DNA from: Phenylobacterium immobile (ATCC 35973)
Lineage (GTDB): Bacteria; Pseudomonadota; Alphaproteobacteria; Caulobacterales; Caulobacteraceae
DNA: 64,000 bases
Reading direction: 5' to 3'
Assembly: GCF_001375595.1 (NCBI RefSeq)
Contig: NZ_CVJQ01000001.1
Location: 2,383,001 to 2,447,000 of the forward strand
The position numbers and the translations under genes are program-made. Positions within the stretch are counted from its first letter, which is position 1, and each line of letters opens with the position of its first letter. Positions 22,793 through 32,996 of the stretch are shown here, in pieces. The notes beneath the pieces are model-generated. The model was not told where the DNA came from. It did no database searches and saw nothing but the letters and a program-made list of their open reading frames with translations.

Positions 22793-22878
22793 TGCTGGAG
22801 AACCTGATCTGGGGCTTCGGCGCCCTCGTCATCGGCGGCTACATGGTGGTCGCCCTTCTCCGTCCGGAGAAGTTCTGA
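22792..22878 (+). CDS. kdpF: Potassium-transporting ATPase small subunit KdpF
   Basis: A 28-residue peptide with one helix ([19 protein letters not shown]) and the typical KdpF ending RPEKF. Its first base overlaps the stop of the preceding peptide, and its stop overlaps the kdpA ATG. KdpF stabilises the KdpABC complex in the membrane. Confidence 0.9.
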   Translation: MLENLIWGFGALVIGGYMVVALLRPEKF

Positions 22879-24587
22879 TGGATCCCCGGGGCTGGGCGGA
22901 GATCGCCCTCACCATCATTATCACCATCGCCGTCGCGTGGCCGCTGGGGGCCTACCTGGCCCGTGTTTGGGCTGGCGAACGGACCTGGCTTGACCCGGTC
23001 TTGAGACCTGTCGAGCGGCTCCTCTACGGCGCCGCCGGCGTGAAGGCTGACAAGGGGCAAACTTGGCTGGGCTACGCCTTCAGCTTCCTGGCCTTCAGCA
23101 TCGCCAGCTTCGTGACCCTGTTCCTGATCCTGCGGTTCCAGAATCTGTTGCCGCTGAATCCCCAAGGGTTCGCAGGGCTGTCGCCCGACCTGGCGTTCAA
23201 CACGGCGATCAGCTTCGTCTCCAACACCAACTGGCAATCCTACGTGCCGGAAACCACGGTCTCGACCTTCAGCCAGATGGCGGGCCTGACGACCCATAAC
23301 TTCCTGTCGGCGGCGGCCGGCATTGCGATCGCCTGCGCCGTCGCGCGCGCCTTCGTGGCGAACCGTGCGGAGACGCTGGGCGACTTCTGGGTCGATCTCA
23401 CCCGGATCAGCCTCTACGTCTTGCTGCCGTTCTCGCTCCTGATCGCCGTCGCGCTGATGGCCCTGGGCCTGCCGCAGAGCCTCGACGCCAATGTCGTCGC
23501 GCACACCGTCGAGGGCGGAAAGCAGACCATCGCCCTTTTCCCCGCCGCCAGTCAGGAGGCCATCAAGCAATTGGGTACGAACGGCGGCGGCGTCTTCAAC
23601 GCCAATTCAGCGCACCCTTTCGAAAATCCGAACGCGATCACCAATCTGATCGAGATCGTGGCGATGAACGCGCTGTCCCTCGCCTGCGTCTTCGCTTTCG
23701 GCCGTACCGTCCTGGCCCGTAAGGAAGCCCGCGCCATCGTCGCCGTCATGGTCATCCTGCTCAGCTGCGGCGCGGGCGTCATCTACGCCGCGGAGACCCA
23801 AGCTCCGCCGGCCCTGGCCGCCGCCCATGCCGACACCTCGGTGAACATGGAAGGCAAGGAAGTCCGCTTCGGCGCGGCGTCCACCGCGATGTTCGCCGCC
23901 GCCACCACCGGCGCGTCCGATGGCGCGGTCAACGGGATGCATGACAGCTTCATGCCGCTTGGCGGCGGCATGGCGCTCTTCCTGATCCAACTCGGCGAGA
24001 TCCTGCCGGGCGGCGTCGGTTCAGGCCTCTATGGCATGGTGGTGATGGCGCTGATCGCGGTTTTCGTGGCGGGCCTGATGGTCGGCCGCACGCCGGAATA
24101 CCTCGGCAAGAAGATCGAGGCCCGCGAGATCAAATACGCCATGCTGGCGGTTCTTGTCCTGCCGCTGGCGATCCTCAGCTTCACCAGCGTCGCCGCGGTC
24201 CTGCCCGTGGCGCTCAAGGGCCTGGCCAACCCCGGCGCCCACGGCCTGACCGAGATGCTCTACGCCTATTCCTCGGCGGCGGGGAACAATGGGTCGGCCT
24301 TCGCCGGCCTCAGCGCCAACAGCCCCTGGTGGAACACGACGCTCGGCGTCGCGATGCTGCTCGGACGCTTCGCCTATGTCCTGCCGGTGCTGGCTATCGC
24401 CGGATCCTTGGCGGCGAAGCCGAAGCTGGGCGCCACCACCGGCACCTTCCCCACGGACGGACCGTTGTTCATCGGCCTGTTGATCGGCGTGATTCTGATC
24501 ATGGGCGGTCTGCAGTTCTTCCCCGCCCTCGCCCTTGGCCCGATCGTCGAGCACTTCCAAGCGCTCCAGACGATCGCGGCCCACTGA
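22878..24587 (+). CDS. kdpA: Potassium-transporting ATPase potassium-binding subunit
   Basis: A 569-residue membrane protein related to SKT potassium channels. It carries the selectivity-filter-like segments: [11 protein letters not shown] near residue 115, [19 protein letters not shown] near 235, and further glycine-rich loops ([15 protein letters not shown] near 460). Length is normal (about 557-590). It binds potassium with high affinity and works with KdpB and KdpC. The start overlaps the kdpF stop, and kdpB begins 20 nt after its end. Confidence 0.96.
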   Translation: MDPRGWAEIALTIIITIAVAWPLGAYLARVWAGERTWLDPVLRPVERLLYGAAGVKADKGQTWLGYAFSFLAFSIASFVTLFLILRFQNLLPLNPQGFAGLSPDLAFNTAISFVSNTNWQSYVPETTVSTFSQMAGLTTHNFLSAAAGIAIACAVARAFVANRAETLGDFWVDLTRISLYVLLPFSLLIAVALMALGLPQSLDANVVAHTVEGGKQTIALFPAASQEAIKQLGTNGGGVFNANSAHPFENPNAITNLIEIVAMNALSLACVFAFGRTVLARKEARAIVAVMVILLSCGAGVIYAAETQAPPALAAAHADTSVNMEGKEVRFGAASTAMFAAATTGASDGAVNGMHDSFMPLGGGMALFLIQLGEILPGGVGSGLYGMVVMALIAVFVAGLMVGRTPEYLGKKIEAREIKYAMLAVLVLPLAILSFTSVAAVLPVALKGLANPGAHGLTEMLYAYSSAAGNNGSAFAGLSANSPWWNTTLGVAMLLGRFAYVLPVLAIAGSLAAKPKLGATTGTFPTDGPLFIGLLIGVILIMGGLQFFPALALGPIVEHFQALQTIAAH

Positions 24588-24607
24588 ACCTGAATCGGGC
24601 AACCGCA

Positions 24608-26665
24608 ATGACCATGACCTCAACCGTTCCCGGCCGCACCGCCGGCCTGGGGGGCGGCTTCTCCGCCGCCATGCTTGGGCGCGCCGCCGGCGACGCCTTC
24701 GTAAAGCTCAATCCGCGCAAGCTGCTGGGCAATCCAGTGATCTTCGCCACCGAGATCGTCGCCGTCCTGGCGACCATCTCGACCGTGATCGCATTCCAGA
24801 AGCATGGCGCCTGGGGCTTCGCCTTGCAGATCTCGATGTGGCTTTGGGCCACCGTGCTGTTCGCCAACTTCGCCGAAAGCGTCGCTGAAGGTCGGGGCAA
24901 GGCCGCCGCGGACAGTCTGCGGGCCACCCGCGTTACGACCAAGGCGAAGCTCATCATCGACGAGAGGACCGGCACGATCGTTCCGACGCCCGCTCACGAG
25001 CTCGGCGTCGGCCAGGTCGTCCTGGTGGAAGCCGGCGACGTCATCCCGTCCGACGGCGAAATCATCGAAGGCGTCGCATCCGTGAACGAGGCCGCCATCA
25101 CGGGCGAGAGCGCACCGGTCATCCGGGAGAGCGGGGGCGACCGATCAGCCGTGACCGGCGGCACCACGGTCGTCTCCGACTGGCTGAAGATTCGCATCAC
25201 CTCCGAGGCGGGATCCACGTTCCTCGACCGGATGATCGCCATGGTCGAGGGCGCCGACCGTCGGAAGACTCCCAACGAGATCGCGCTCGCCGTCCTGCTG
25301 GCCGGCCTGACCCTGATCTTCCTGATCGCGGTGGTGACCCTGCTGGGCCTGGGCGCCTACTCGGGCGTGAAGCTTGATCCCATGATCCTGGGCGCGCTGT
25401 TCATCTGCCTCATCCCCACCACGATCGGCGGCCTGTTGTCAGCCGTCGGCATCGCCGGGATGGATCGTCTGCTCAAGGTCAATGTGCTGGCGACCTCCGG
25501 CCGCGCGGTCGAGGCGGCCGGCGACGTCGACACGCTGCTCCTGGACAAGACCGGCACCATCACCTTCGGCAACCGCATGGCCACCGAACTCGTCCCCGTG
25601 GGCGGGGTTCGGCCCGACATGCTCCTTCGCGCGACCCTGCTGGCGTCGCTGGGCGACGAGACCCCGGAAGGACGCTCGATCGTCGAACTGGCCCGCAACC
25701 AGGGCCTCACCCTGGAAACGCCGGCTGACGCCAAGGTCATTCCGTTCAGCGCCACCACCCGGCAGTCGGGCCTCGACTCCGGCGGCCATAGCTGGCGCAA
25801 GGGCGCCGTCGATGCGGTGCTGAAAGAATCGGGTCTTGAGCCCCGCCAGGCCCCGGCGGAGTTCAACGCCGCGGTGGACCGGATCGCCCGTTCCGGCGGC
25901 ACGCCGCTGGCGGTCAGCGAGAACGGCGTCCTGTTCGGCGTCATCCACCTCAAGGACGTGGTGAAGCCCAACGTGAAGGCGCGGTTCGCCGACCTCCGTC
26001 GCATGGGCCTGCGCACCGTGATGATCACCGGCGACAACCCCGTCACCGCCGCCGCCATCGCTTCAGAGGCTGGCGTGGACGACTTCCTCGCCGAGGCGAC
26101 GCCGGAGGACAAGCTGCGGCTGATCCGCGAAGAACAGGGCAAGGGCCGCCTGGTCGCGATGTGCGGAGACGGCGCCAACGACGCCCCGGCCCTCGCTCAG
26201 TCCGACGTCGGCGTGGCCATGCAGACCGGCGCCCAGGCCGCCCGCGAGGCCGGCAACATGGTCGATCTGGACAGCGACCCCACCAAGGTCATCGAGATCG
26301 TCGAGGTCGGCAAACAGATGCTGATCACGCGCGGCGCACTGACCACCTTCTCCATCGCCAACGATGTCGCCAAGTATTTCGCGATTATCCCGGCTCTGTT
26401 CGTGGCGACCCTGCCCGCCTTGGGAGCCATGAACGTCATGGGGCTTTCCAGTCCGGAAAGCGCCATCCTGTCGGCCGTGATCTTCAATGCGCTGGTAATC
26501 ATCGCCCTGATCCCGCTCGCCCTTCGGGGCGTGAAGTACCGCGCGGTCGGGGCCGGCAAGCTCCTGCAGCGCAATCTGCTCATCTATGGCCTCGGCGGCG
26601 TCATCGCCCCCTTCGTCGGCATCAAGCTCATCGACCTGATCGTCTCAGGCCTGGGCCTCGCGTGA
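24608..26665 (+). CDS. kdpB: Potassium-transporting P-type ATPase catalytic subunit
   Basis: A 685-residue P-type ATPase with the dephosphorylation loop TGESAPV, the phosphorylation motif [13 protein letters not shown], the nucleotide-binding region around [22 protein letters not shown] and the hinge [21 protein letters not shown]. It hydrolyses ATP to drive potassium uptake through KdpA. I use the ATG at 24608; an open frame extends 279 bp upstream but only overlaps kdpA in another frame. Ribosome binding is weak (GGGCAA). Confidence 0.96.
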   Translation: MTMTSTVPGRTAGLGGGFSAAMLGRAAGDAFVKLNPRKLLGNPVIFATEIVAVLATISTVIAFQKHGAWGFALQISMWLWATVLFANFAESVAEGRGKAAADSLRATRVTTKAKLIIDERTGTIVPTPAHELGVGQVVLVEAGDVIPSDGEIIEGVASVNEAAITGESAPVIRESGGDRSAVTGGTTVVSDWLKIRITSEAGSTFLDRMIAMVEGADRRKTPNEIALAVLLAGLTLIFLIAVVTLLGLGAYSGVKLDPMILGALFICLIPTTIGGLLSAVGIAGMDRLLKVNVLATSGRAVEAAGDVDTLLLDKTGTITFGNRMATELVPVGGVRPDMLLRATLLASLGDETPEGRSIVELARNQGLTLETPADAKVIPFSATTRQSGLDSGGHSWRKGAVDAVLKESGLEPRQAPAEFNAAVDRIARSGGTPLAVSENGVLFGVIHLKDVVKPNVKARFADLRRMGLRTVMITGDNPVTAAAIASEAGVDDFLAEATPEDKLRLIREEQGKGRLVAMCGDGANDAPALAQSDVGVAMQTGAQAAREAGNMVDLDSDPTKVIEIVEVGKQMLITRGALTTFSIANDVAKYFAIIPALFVATLPALGAMNVMGLSSPESAILSAVIFNALVIIALIPLALRGVKYRAVGAGKLLQRNLLIYGLGGVIAPFVGIKLIDLIVSGLGLA

Positions 26666-26673
26666 GGACTCCC

Positions 26674-27264
26674 ATGCTCGCTCAAATCCGCCCCGCTCTG
26701 GTGGTCACCCTGGTCTTCACCCTGTTGCTGGGGGTCGCCTACCCTCTCGCCGTCACCGGCGTCGGCAAACTTGCCTTCCCCGCCCAGGCGGGCGGCAGCC
26801 TGATCCACGACCAGGCCGGCCAGGTGATCGGCTCAGCCCTGCTCGGCCAGAACTTCTCGGACGCGAAATACCTCCACCCTCGGCCCTCAGCGGCCGGATC
26901 GGACGGCTATGACGCCTCAGCCTCCTCGGGGTCCAATCTGGGGCCCCTGAACCCCGCGTTGATCGAACGGATCGGCAAATCCGCAAGCGATCTCGCCGGG
27001 GAGGGCGCGAACCCGATCCCCGCGGATGCTCTGACGACGTCGGGCTCCGGCCTGGACCCTGACGTCTCGCCGGCCAACGCAGCCCGGCAGGCCGCGCGCA
27101 TAGCCGCCGCCCGTGGCGTCTCGCCCGCTGAGGTCGATCGGGTGCTCAAGGGGGCGACCACCAGCCCCTGGCTGGGTGTGTTCGGTCAGGCCCGGGTGAC
27201 GGTCCTGAAGGCCAACCTCGCCCTCGACGCGGCCTTCCCCGCGGCGCAACCTCCGGCGCAATGA
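26674..27264 (+). CDS. kdpC: Potassium-transporting ATPase subunit C
   Basis: A 196-residue protein with one N-terminal transmembrane helix (LVVTLVFTLLLGVAYPLAVTGV) and a periplasmic domain. The family signatures GSALLGQNFSDAKYLHPRPS, SGSGLDPDVSPANAARQAARIA and PWLGVFGQARVTVLKANLALD are present. KdpC assists the assembly and potassium affinity of the pump. GAGGA precedes the ATG. Its stop overlaps the kdpD start by 4 bp. Confidence 0.95.
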   Translation: MLAQIRPALVVTLVFTLLLGVAYPLAVTGVGKLAFPAQAGGSLIHDQAGQVIGSALLGQNFSDAKYLHPRPSAAGSDGYDASASSGSNLGPLNPALIERIGKSASDLAGEGANPIPADALTTSGSGLDPDVSPANAARQAARIAAARGVSPAEVDRVLKGATTSPWLGVFGQARVTVLKANLALDAAFPAAQPPAQ

Positions 27265-29933
27265 CCGAACCTCGCAGGCCAGATCCCGACGCCCTGCTGG
27301 CGGCCGCCGCCAAGCCGGGTCGGGGCCGCCTGAAGGTCTTCCTCGGCATGTCGCCGGGGGTGGGCAAGACTTATGAGATGCTGCGCGCCGCCCGCCGCCG
27401 AAAGGCCGAGGGCGGCGACGTGGTTGTCGGCGTCGTCGAAACCCATGGCCGAAAAGACACCCAGAGCCTGTTGCGCGGGCTGGAGGTCATCCCCCGCAAG
27501 CCGATCCCCCACCGCGAACGCACCTTGCTCGAGTTCGACATCGACGCGGCGATCGCCCGTAAGCCGGACCTCCTGCTCGTTGACGAATACGCCCATTCCA
27601 ATGCGCCGGGCTCACGCCATCCCAAGCGCTGGCAGGACGTCGAGGAGTTGCTGGCCGCTGGGCTCGACGTCTGGACGACGCTGAACGTCCAGCACCTGGA
27701 GAGTCTGGTCGACGTGGTCTGGAAGATCACGGGCGTCCGTCAGCGCGAAACGGTCCCGGATGGCGCGCTCTCCCGCGCCGACGAGATCGAGTTGATCGAC
27801 ATTACGCCGGCCGAACTTCGCCAACGGATGGCCGAAGGCAAGGTCTACCTGCCCGACACCGCACGCACGGCGGCGGACCGCTTCTTCAAGATCGAGAACC
27901 TCACGGCGTTGCGCGAGATGGCGCTGCGCCGCGCCGCCCAGACCGTGGACGACCAGCTGATCCACGCCATGAAGGTGGCCGGCGTCGAAGGCCCATGGGC
28001 GGCGGGCGAGCGCATTCTCGTCCTGGTGGGCCCCGACGCCATGGCGGCGTCGCTCGTCCGGGCCGGTCGGCGACTGTCGGACATGATGATGGACGCGCCC
28101 TGGACGGTGGCCCACGTCGAGCGGCCGAACCTGGCGCCGCCGGCGCCCGCCGCCGCGCAGAAACTGCGTGAGGCGCTCAAGCTCGCCGAACAACTCGGCG
28201 GATCAACCGTCGCCTTGAGCGGCGACGATCTGGTGGCGACCGTTCTGGACTACGCCAGCCGCAACAACCTCACCCAGATCGTCGTGGGCAAGTCGCACCG
28301 GCCCCGTTGGCGTCCGTTCGGGCGGGACTTGATCAGCGCCTTGCTCGGAGAGACCCGCGGCGCCGCCGTCCATGTGATCACGGAGACGGCGGACGGCGGC
28401 GGCGTTCAGCCGCCGCCTCGCCCGGCGCCCCGCTCAATACCGTGGGTCGGTCATCTCGGCGCCTTGGCCTGCGTCGCCGTCGCCGGCGGCGTCGCCCACT
28501 TCGTCGACCAGTCGATCGAGAGCGCCAACCTCGCCATGGTCTTCATGCTGAGTGTCTTGATCGCCGGCCTGGCGTTCGGCCTGTGGCCGGCGGTCACCGC
28601 CGCCGCCACGGCGGCCTTCGTCTACAACTTCTTCTTCCTGTCGCCCCGTCTCACCCTGGCGATCGGCCATCCGGCGGACGTGCTGACCTTTGCGGTGTTC
28701 TTTGCGGTCGCCATGACCACCGGCTGGCTCACCGGGCGGGTGCGCGACCAGGCCCGCGCCGTATCCCGGCGCGCCGCCGGAATATCCGCCGTCCTCCTGG
28801 CCACCCGCAGACTGTCCGCAGCCGCCCAGGCGGCGGACGCGGCCACGGCGCTGGCCGAACAACTGGCCGCCGCCACCAGCAGCGGCGCCGTGGTTCTCAC
28901 GCCCGCCGGCGAAGACATCGCCATCGCCGCCGCCTCCCCGCCCCTCGCCGCCCTGTCGGCTGGCGACATGGCCGCTGCGCGCTGGAGCTGGGAGAAGGGA
29001 GAGCCCACCGGCGCCGGCACCGGCACCCTGCCCAACGCCTCCTGGACCTTCCGGCCGCTGCAGGGGGTGAAGTCGAGGGCGGGCGTGGTCGGCGTCGAGC
29101 CTAAAGCCGTCGCCACAGAGGACGGCGAGCGGTTTGTGAGCGCCCTCCTCGACCAGGGCGCCGTAGCCCTGGAACGGGCCGAGTTCGCCGCCGCGGCCGC
29201 TGGCGCGGAGGCCTTGCGGCGCAGCGACCGGCTTCGCTCGGCGCTGTTCAACTCCATCAGCCACGATCTGCGCACGCCGCTCTCAACCGTGCTGGGCTCG
29301 GCCACCACCCTCATCGACTTTGGCGCATCCCTGACCGCTAAGGTTCGCGCGGACCTGCTGCTGTCGATCCGCGAAGAAGCTGAACGGCTCAATCGCTACG
29401 TCGGCGACCTGCTGGACATGACTCGCCTTGAGGGCGGCGCGCTGACCACCCGGCGCGAATGGATCGACATCCGTGACGTCCTACGCGCCGCCGTCGAGCG
29501 GGTTCAGCGCCGGCTGGAGGGTCGGAAGGTCGATCAGGACTTCCCAGAGAGCCTGTCGCTGGTGATGGCCGACGCTTCACTTCTGGAGCAGGCCCTGGTG
29601 AACATCCTGGAAAACGCCATCGCCTACAGCCCGGACAAGACCACCATCGAGGTCGCGGCCTATGAGGATCGCGGGAATGTCGTCATCAGCATCGAGGACG
29701 AGGGCCGCGGCATCCCAACCCCGGAGCTTGAGCGGGTCTTCGAACGGTTCCGGCGCATGGAGGAAGCCACCGACCGCGGCAAGGGCGCCGGCCTGGGCCT
29801 TGCGATCTCCAAGGGTTTCGTGGAAGCCATGGGCGGCCGGATCGCCGCCGCGAGCCCGATCCACGGCGCGCTCGGCACGCGCATCCTGATCAGCTTGCCC
29901 AAGGAGCGAGCTACGCCTGAAGGCCTGCTTTGA
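27261..29933 (+). CDS. kdpD: KdpD sensor histidine kinase
   Basis: An 890-residue sensor with the full KdpD layout. The N-terminal KdpD domain has Walker A-like GMSPGVGKTYEML and the segment LLVDEYAHSNAPGSRHPKRWQDVEELL. A universal-stress-like domain (about 245-375) follows, then four clustered membrane helices (about 395-495), a GAF-like region, the dimerisation domain with phospho-acceptor His in NSISHDLRTPL, and the ATPase domain (ENAIAYSPD, DEGRGIP, GAGLGLAISKGFVEAMGG). It phosphorylates KdpE when potassium is scarce. It is coupled to kdpC and kdpE by overlapping ends. Confidence 0.96.
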   Translation: MTEPRRPDPDALLAAAAKPGRGRLKVFLGMSPGVGKTYEMLRAARRRKAEGGDVVVGVVETHGRKDTQSLLRGLEVIPRKPIPHRERTLLEFDIDAAIARKPDLLLVDEYAHSNAPGSRHPKRWQDVEELLAAGLDVWTTLNVQHLESLVDVVWKITGVRQRETVPDGALSRADEIELIDITPAELRQRMAEGKVYLPDTARTAADRFFKIENLTALREMALRRAAQTVDDQLIHAMKVAGVEGPWAAGERILVLVGPDAMAASLVRAGRRLSDMMMDAPWTVAHVERPNLAPPAPAAAQKLREALKLAEQLGGSTVALSGDDLVATVLDYASRNNLTQIVVGKSHRPRWRPFGRDLISALLGETRGAAVHVITETADGGGVQPPPRPAPRSIPWVGHLGALACVAVAGGVAHFVDQSIESANLAMVFMLSVLIAGLAFGLWPAVTAAATAAFVYNFFFLSPRLTLAIGHPADVLTFAVFFAVAMTTGWLTGRVRDQARAVSRRAAGISAVLLATRRLSAAAQAADAATALAEQLAAATSSGAVVLTPAGEDIAIAAASPPLAALSAGDMAAARWSWEKGEPTGAGTGTLPNASWTFRPLQGVKSRAGVVGVEPKAVATEDGERFVSALLDQGAVALERAEFAAAAAGAEALRRSDRLRSALFNSISHDLRTPLSTVLGSATTLIDFGASLTAKVRADLLLSIREEAERLNRYVGDLLDMTRLEGGALTTRREWIDIRDVLRAAVERVQRRLEGRKVDQDFPESLSLVMADASLLEQALVNILENAIAYSPDKTTIEVAAYEDRGNVVISIEDEGRGIPTPELERVFERFRRMEEATDRGKGAGLGLAISKGFVEAMGGRIAAASPIHGALGTRILISLPKERATPEGLL

Positions 29934-30622
29934 GCGCACATAAGCCCCGTATCCTCGTCATCGACGACGAGCCTCAGATCCACCGCTTCCTTGGTCCCGC
30001 ACTGGATGCCAGCGGCTATGAGCATGTGCGCGCCGAGACCGCCGCAGACGGCCTGCGCGAGATCGCCCGCAAGGCGCCGGACGTTGTGGTGCTCGACCTC
30101 GGTCTGCCGGACATGGACGGCAAGCAGACGTTGGAAAGGGCGCGCGCCTTCTACAAGGGGCCGATCATCATTCTGTCGGCCCGCGACCGAGAAACCGAGA
30201 AGATCGACGCCCTGGACCTCGGCGCGAACGACTACGTCGAGAAGCCCTTTGGCGTGGGCGAACTCCTGGCCCGAATTCGCGCCGCCCTGCGCAGCCAGGT
30301 TCAGGATCGCGGCGCTGAACCGGTCGTCGCTGTCGGGGATCTGACCATTGACCTCGTAAAGCGCCTGGTGACGCGACACGGAACGCCGATACGTCTGTCC
30401 CCTCGCGAATACGATTTGCTGGCGCAACTGGTCGAGGGCGGCGGCAAGGTCGTGACCCATCGGCAACTGTTGACCGCCGTCTGGGGACCCGCCCACGAAC
30501 AGGACGTGCAATACCTTCGTGTCTTCGTAGGCCAGCTTCGGCAGAAAATAGAACCAAACCCGGCTCAGCCCACCCTGATCCTCACTGAAGCCGGCGTGGG
30601 CTACCGATGGCTCGGGCGATAG
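29930..30622 (+). CDS. kdpE: KdpE response regulator
   Basis: A 230-residue OmpR-type regulator. The receiver has the acidic pocket IDDEPQ, the phospho-acceptor Asp in VVVLDLGLPDMDGK, and the conserved KPFGVGEL. The winged-helix domain ends LILTEAGVGYRWLG. The start is a TTG overlapping the kdpD TGA (TTTGA), so it is translated by coupling. It activates the kdp promoter upstream of the small peptides. KdpE sites cannot be picked with confidence from sequence. Confidence 0.95.
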   Translation: MSAHKPRILVIDDEPQIHRFLGPALDASGYEHVRAETAADGLREIARKAPDVVVLDLGLPDMDGKQTLERARAFYKGPIIILSARDRETEKIDALDLGANDYVEKPFGVGELLARIRAALRSQVQDRGAEPVVAVGDLTIDLVKRLVTRHGTPIRLSPREYDLLAQLVEGGGKVVTHRQLLTAVWGPAHEQDVQYLRVFVGQLRQKIEPNPAQPTLILTEAGVGYRWLGR

Positions 30623-30651
30623 GTGCGAAAGATGGAGGTCGGCGATCGGCC

Positions 30652-31323
30652 TCACGGCTCAGGGCGATCTCCAAAGCACGGCGCCGAGGATAGCCATCGC
30701 TGGACAGTTTCGACCTGCTCGCCTGAGATTTGGTGCCCCAGCCCGTCGACCGACTGAAATCTTGCGTCGAAGCCGGCCGCCGCCAAGCGCTGCTGAGCGT
30801 CCTGACCTTCGGCCCACGGGATCACCCGGTCTGCGGTCCCGTGACTGATGAACAGTCGCGGCGAACCGTCGTGCGCCGTCTCTACGGAATTCGCCAGCCG
30901 GCCCGCGAGCGCCACGCCCGAGCCAAAACTGTGGCCCGAGGCGGCTAGACCCAGTGTGAGGATCGCGCCCTGGCTGAAGCCGAGCAGCGTCAGGGATCGC
31001 CACGAGAGGTTTTCGGCGGCCAGCAGGGCCTCCAATCGTCCGACCAGCCGCGGCAGTGCGCGGGTCACGCGCTCCGCCCGGTTGTCAGGGGTCACACCCC
31101 GCACGGAAAACCACTGCCGGCCGTCTCCGCCGCCATCGAACGGCTCAGGCCCATCGAGCAGCACGCAGATGCGACGCGGGTCGGCGGCGCAGAGGGCCTG
31201 CGCGATGGGCGACAAGTCGGCGCCCGAAGCGCCGACGCCATGCAGCAGCACGATGAGAGTTTCGCCTTTCGGCGGGCCAAGACGCAGGCCGAGGCCATCA
31301 GCGGGATGAGGTTCAAAGGTCAT
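30652..31323 (-). CDS. Phospholipase/carboxylesterase family alpha/beta hydrolase
   Basis: A 223-residue serine hydrolase of the YpfH/carboxylesterase group. The oxyanion loop is LIVLLHGVGASGADL. The nucleophile elbow GFSQGA has Ser at about residue 117, the acid is in HGTADRVIPW, and the histidine is in GLGHQIS. There is no signal peptide. I start at MTFEPHPADGLGLRLG; the longer frame adds 26 unconserved residues that overlap the next gene. It faces kdpE tail to tail with 29 bp between them. Natural substrate unknown. Confidence 0.85.
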   Translation of the reverse strand: MTFEPHPADGLGLRLGPPKGETLIVLLHGVGASGADLSPIAQALCAADPRRICVLLDGPEPFDGGGDGRQWFSVRGVTPDNRAERVTRALPRLVGRLEALLAAENLSWRSLTLLGFSQGAILTLGLAASGHSFGSGVALAGRLANSVETAHDGSPRLFISHGTADRVIPWAEGQDAQQRLAAAGFDARFQSVDGLGHQISGEQVETVQRWLSSAPCFGDRPEP

Positions 31324-31384
31324 TGCGGGCTCCGAAAACTGTTGCGCCGCCCAGGCGCGGGCCTGGGCTGACGCTGGTCGCTCG

Positions 31385-31969
31385 TTATTTGCCGAGGCCA
31401 AGCTGGGTCATGTAGGTCTGGTTGTCCCAGAACAGATATTCCTCATCCATGGTCCCGTTGGTCCAATGGCTGACCGTGGCCATGGGCAGTTTGAAGGTCT
31501 TGCCCGTCGGCGCGATCGGACCGTCTGGCGTGGGCATCGGCGCGGTGAACGTGCCCTCCATCACACCCGTCACCGACGTCCACTCCCCCTGAGCCAGGCG
31601 AACCGGGTGCTGCTTGATGCGCGTGTCGGGCGCGTAGACGAACATCGCCTTCAGGTCGGCGATGTGGCGGTCGATCCCGGTTGTGACGTGGCCATCAGGC
31701 CAATGCACCGCCACATTCGCCGCGTGGCTCTCCTTCAGCCGCTCCCACTTCTGGTTCGAGAACACATCGAAATCGAGGGTGTCGAAGGTTTTCAGGTGCG
31801 CCTCGCCAATGGCTTCGGCGGCCTTGTAGCGGGCCAGCGCCGCCGCATCGGAGGCGGGGGTTTGGGCCAAAACGGGACCAGCGATCGCCAGGGCGGCGAG
31901 CCCGGCGATCAAGGCGCTCAGGCGCAGGTTTTCAAGACTCTTCACGGCGGTTGTCCTTGGGGTCTGCAT
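31385..31969 (-). CDS. Secreted SnoaL-like (ester cyclase) domain protein
   Basis: A 194-residue protein with a signal peptide (LRLSALIAGLAALAIAGPVLAQ) and then a SnoaL/nuclear-transport-factor-2-like fold. The recognisable strand-and-loop segments are HWPDGHVTTGIDRHIADLKAMFVYAPDTRI, GVMEGTFTAPM and EEYLFWDNQTYMTQLGL, typical of ester-cyclase-like SnoaL proteins. The start at 31969 is chosen because it gives the signal peptide directly. It is divergent from a LysR-type regulator, which may control it. The substrate is unknown. Confidence 0.75.
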   Translation of the reverse strand: MQTPRTTAVKSLENLRLSALIAGLAALAIAGPVLAQTPASDAAALARYKAAEAIGEAHLKTFDTLDFDVFSNQKWERLKESHAANVAVHWPDGHVTTGIDRHIADLKAMFVYAPDTRIKQHPVRLAQGEWTSVTGVMEGTFTAPMPTPDGPIAPTGKTFKLPMATVSHWTNGTMDEEYLFWDNQTYMTQLGLGK

Positions 31970-32072
31970 AGGCCGGCGTGGCCGTGCTGCGATGAGCGCA
32001 AGATGCCGCCATTGCCGCCCATTCGAAATTGACCAATGTTGCAGCACCGCTATGCGAAAACGGAGAGGCGAC

Positions 32073-32996
32073 ATGGATTGGGAAGACCTCAAGACCTTCC
32101 TCGCCGTCGCCCGCCACGGCAGTCTGTCGGCCGGCGCTCGGGCGCTTGCGGTCAGTCAGGCGACCATGGGCCGGCGCCTCGACGCCTTGCACGCCCGGAT
32201 CGGCGCCAAGCTTTTGCAGCGGACACCCTCGGGCTTCGCGCTGACGCCGGCCGGCGAACGCATCCTGGCCTCGGTCGAACGCATGGAGTTCGAAGCGAAC
32301 AGCGTCGAACGCACCATTGGCGGCGAGGACGTCAGGCTCGAGGGCTTGGTGCGGGTCACGACCGTAGAGACCTTCGGCGCACGGATCGTGGTCCCCGCGC
32401 TGGCGGGCTTGCAGACCTCCCACCCCGGCATTGTCGTCGAGTTGATCACCGACACACGGTCCCTGAGCCTGGCGCGGCGCGAGGCGGACATCGCCATTCG
32501 CCTCGCGCCCTTTGAGCAGCACGCCGCGGTCGTCAGCCACATCGCCGACATGGCCTTTGGCCTCTATGCGGCGGATGCCTACCTGGCGGCGCACGGCACG
32601 CCCGATCTCGCCGTCGAGGGCGGCGCCGGCCATCGGCTGATCAACTTTCAGGATGATCTCAGCGGCCTGGCCGAGGCGACCTGGATCAGACGCATCGCGC
32701 CCAAGGCGACGCCGGCGCTTAAGGCCAACAGCCGCGATGTGCAGCTGAACGCCTGTGTCGCCGGCTTCGGATTGGCGGCCTTGCCTCGTTATCTGGCTGA
32801 CGCTGTCGTGGGATTGCGCCTCTTGCCCACCGCCGTCACGCCACCCGTGCGAGAAGTCTGGCTGGGCGTGCACAAGGACATGCGGGCGACGCCGAGAATC
32901 CGCGCGGTGTTGGAGGCCGTCACAACCGGCATCCGCGCACAGGCCCGTGCGCTGTCACCTCGGGCAGGCGCGCACGATCAGGGGCAAGGCCGCTAG
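32073..32996 (+). CDS. LysR-family transcriptional regulator
   Basis: A 307-residue regulator. The N-terminal winged helix-turn-helix (MDWEDLKTFLAVARHGSLSAGARALAVSQATMGRRLDALHARIG) is followed by the periplasmic-binding-like effector domain. The residues after DWEDLKTF place it in the large group that acts as simple repressors or activators of a neighbour. GGAGAGG lies before the ATG. It is divergent from the secreted SnoaL-like gene and shares its CTAG stop with the next LysR gene on the other strand. Confidence 0.88.
   Translation: MDWEDLKTFLAVARHGSLSAGARALAVSQATMGRRLDALHARIGAKLLQRTPSGFALTPAGERILASVERMEFEANSVERTIGGEDVRLEGLVRVTTVETFGARIVVPALAGLQTSHPGIVVELITDTRSLSLARREADIAIRLAPFEQHAAVVSHIADMAFGLYAADAYLAAHGTPDLAVEGGAGHRLINFQDDLSGLAEATWIRRIAPKATPALKANSRDVQLNACVAGFGLAALPRYLADAVVGLRLLPTAVTPPVREVWLGVHKDMRATPRIRAVLEAVTTGIRAQARALSPRAGAHDQGQGR

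Noticed and set aside
24329..24607. N-terminal extension of kdpB by 93 residues
   Set aside because: It reads through kdpA out of frame; KdpB family length and conserved start support 24608.
30635..30653. Inverted repeat between kdpE and the convergent esterase as a terminator
   Set aside because: The 7-bp stem has a mismatch and there is no T-run.
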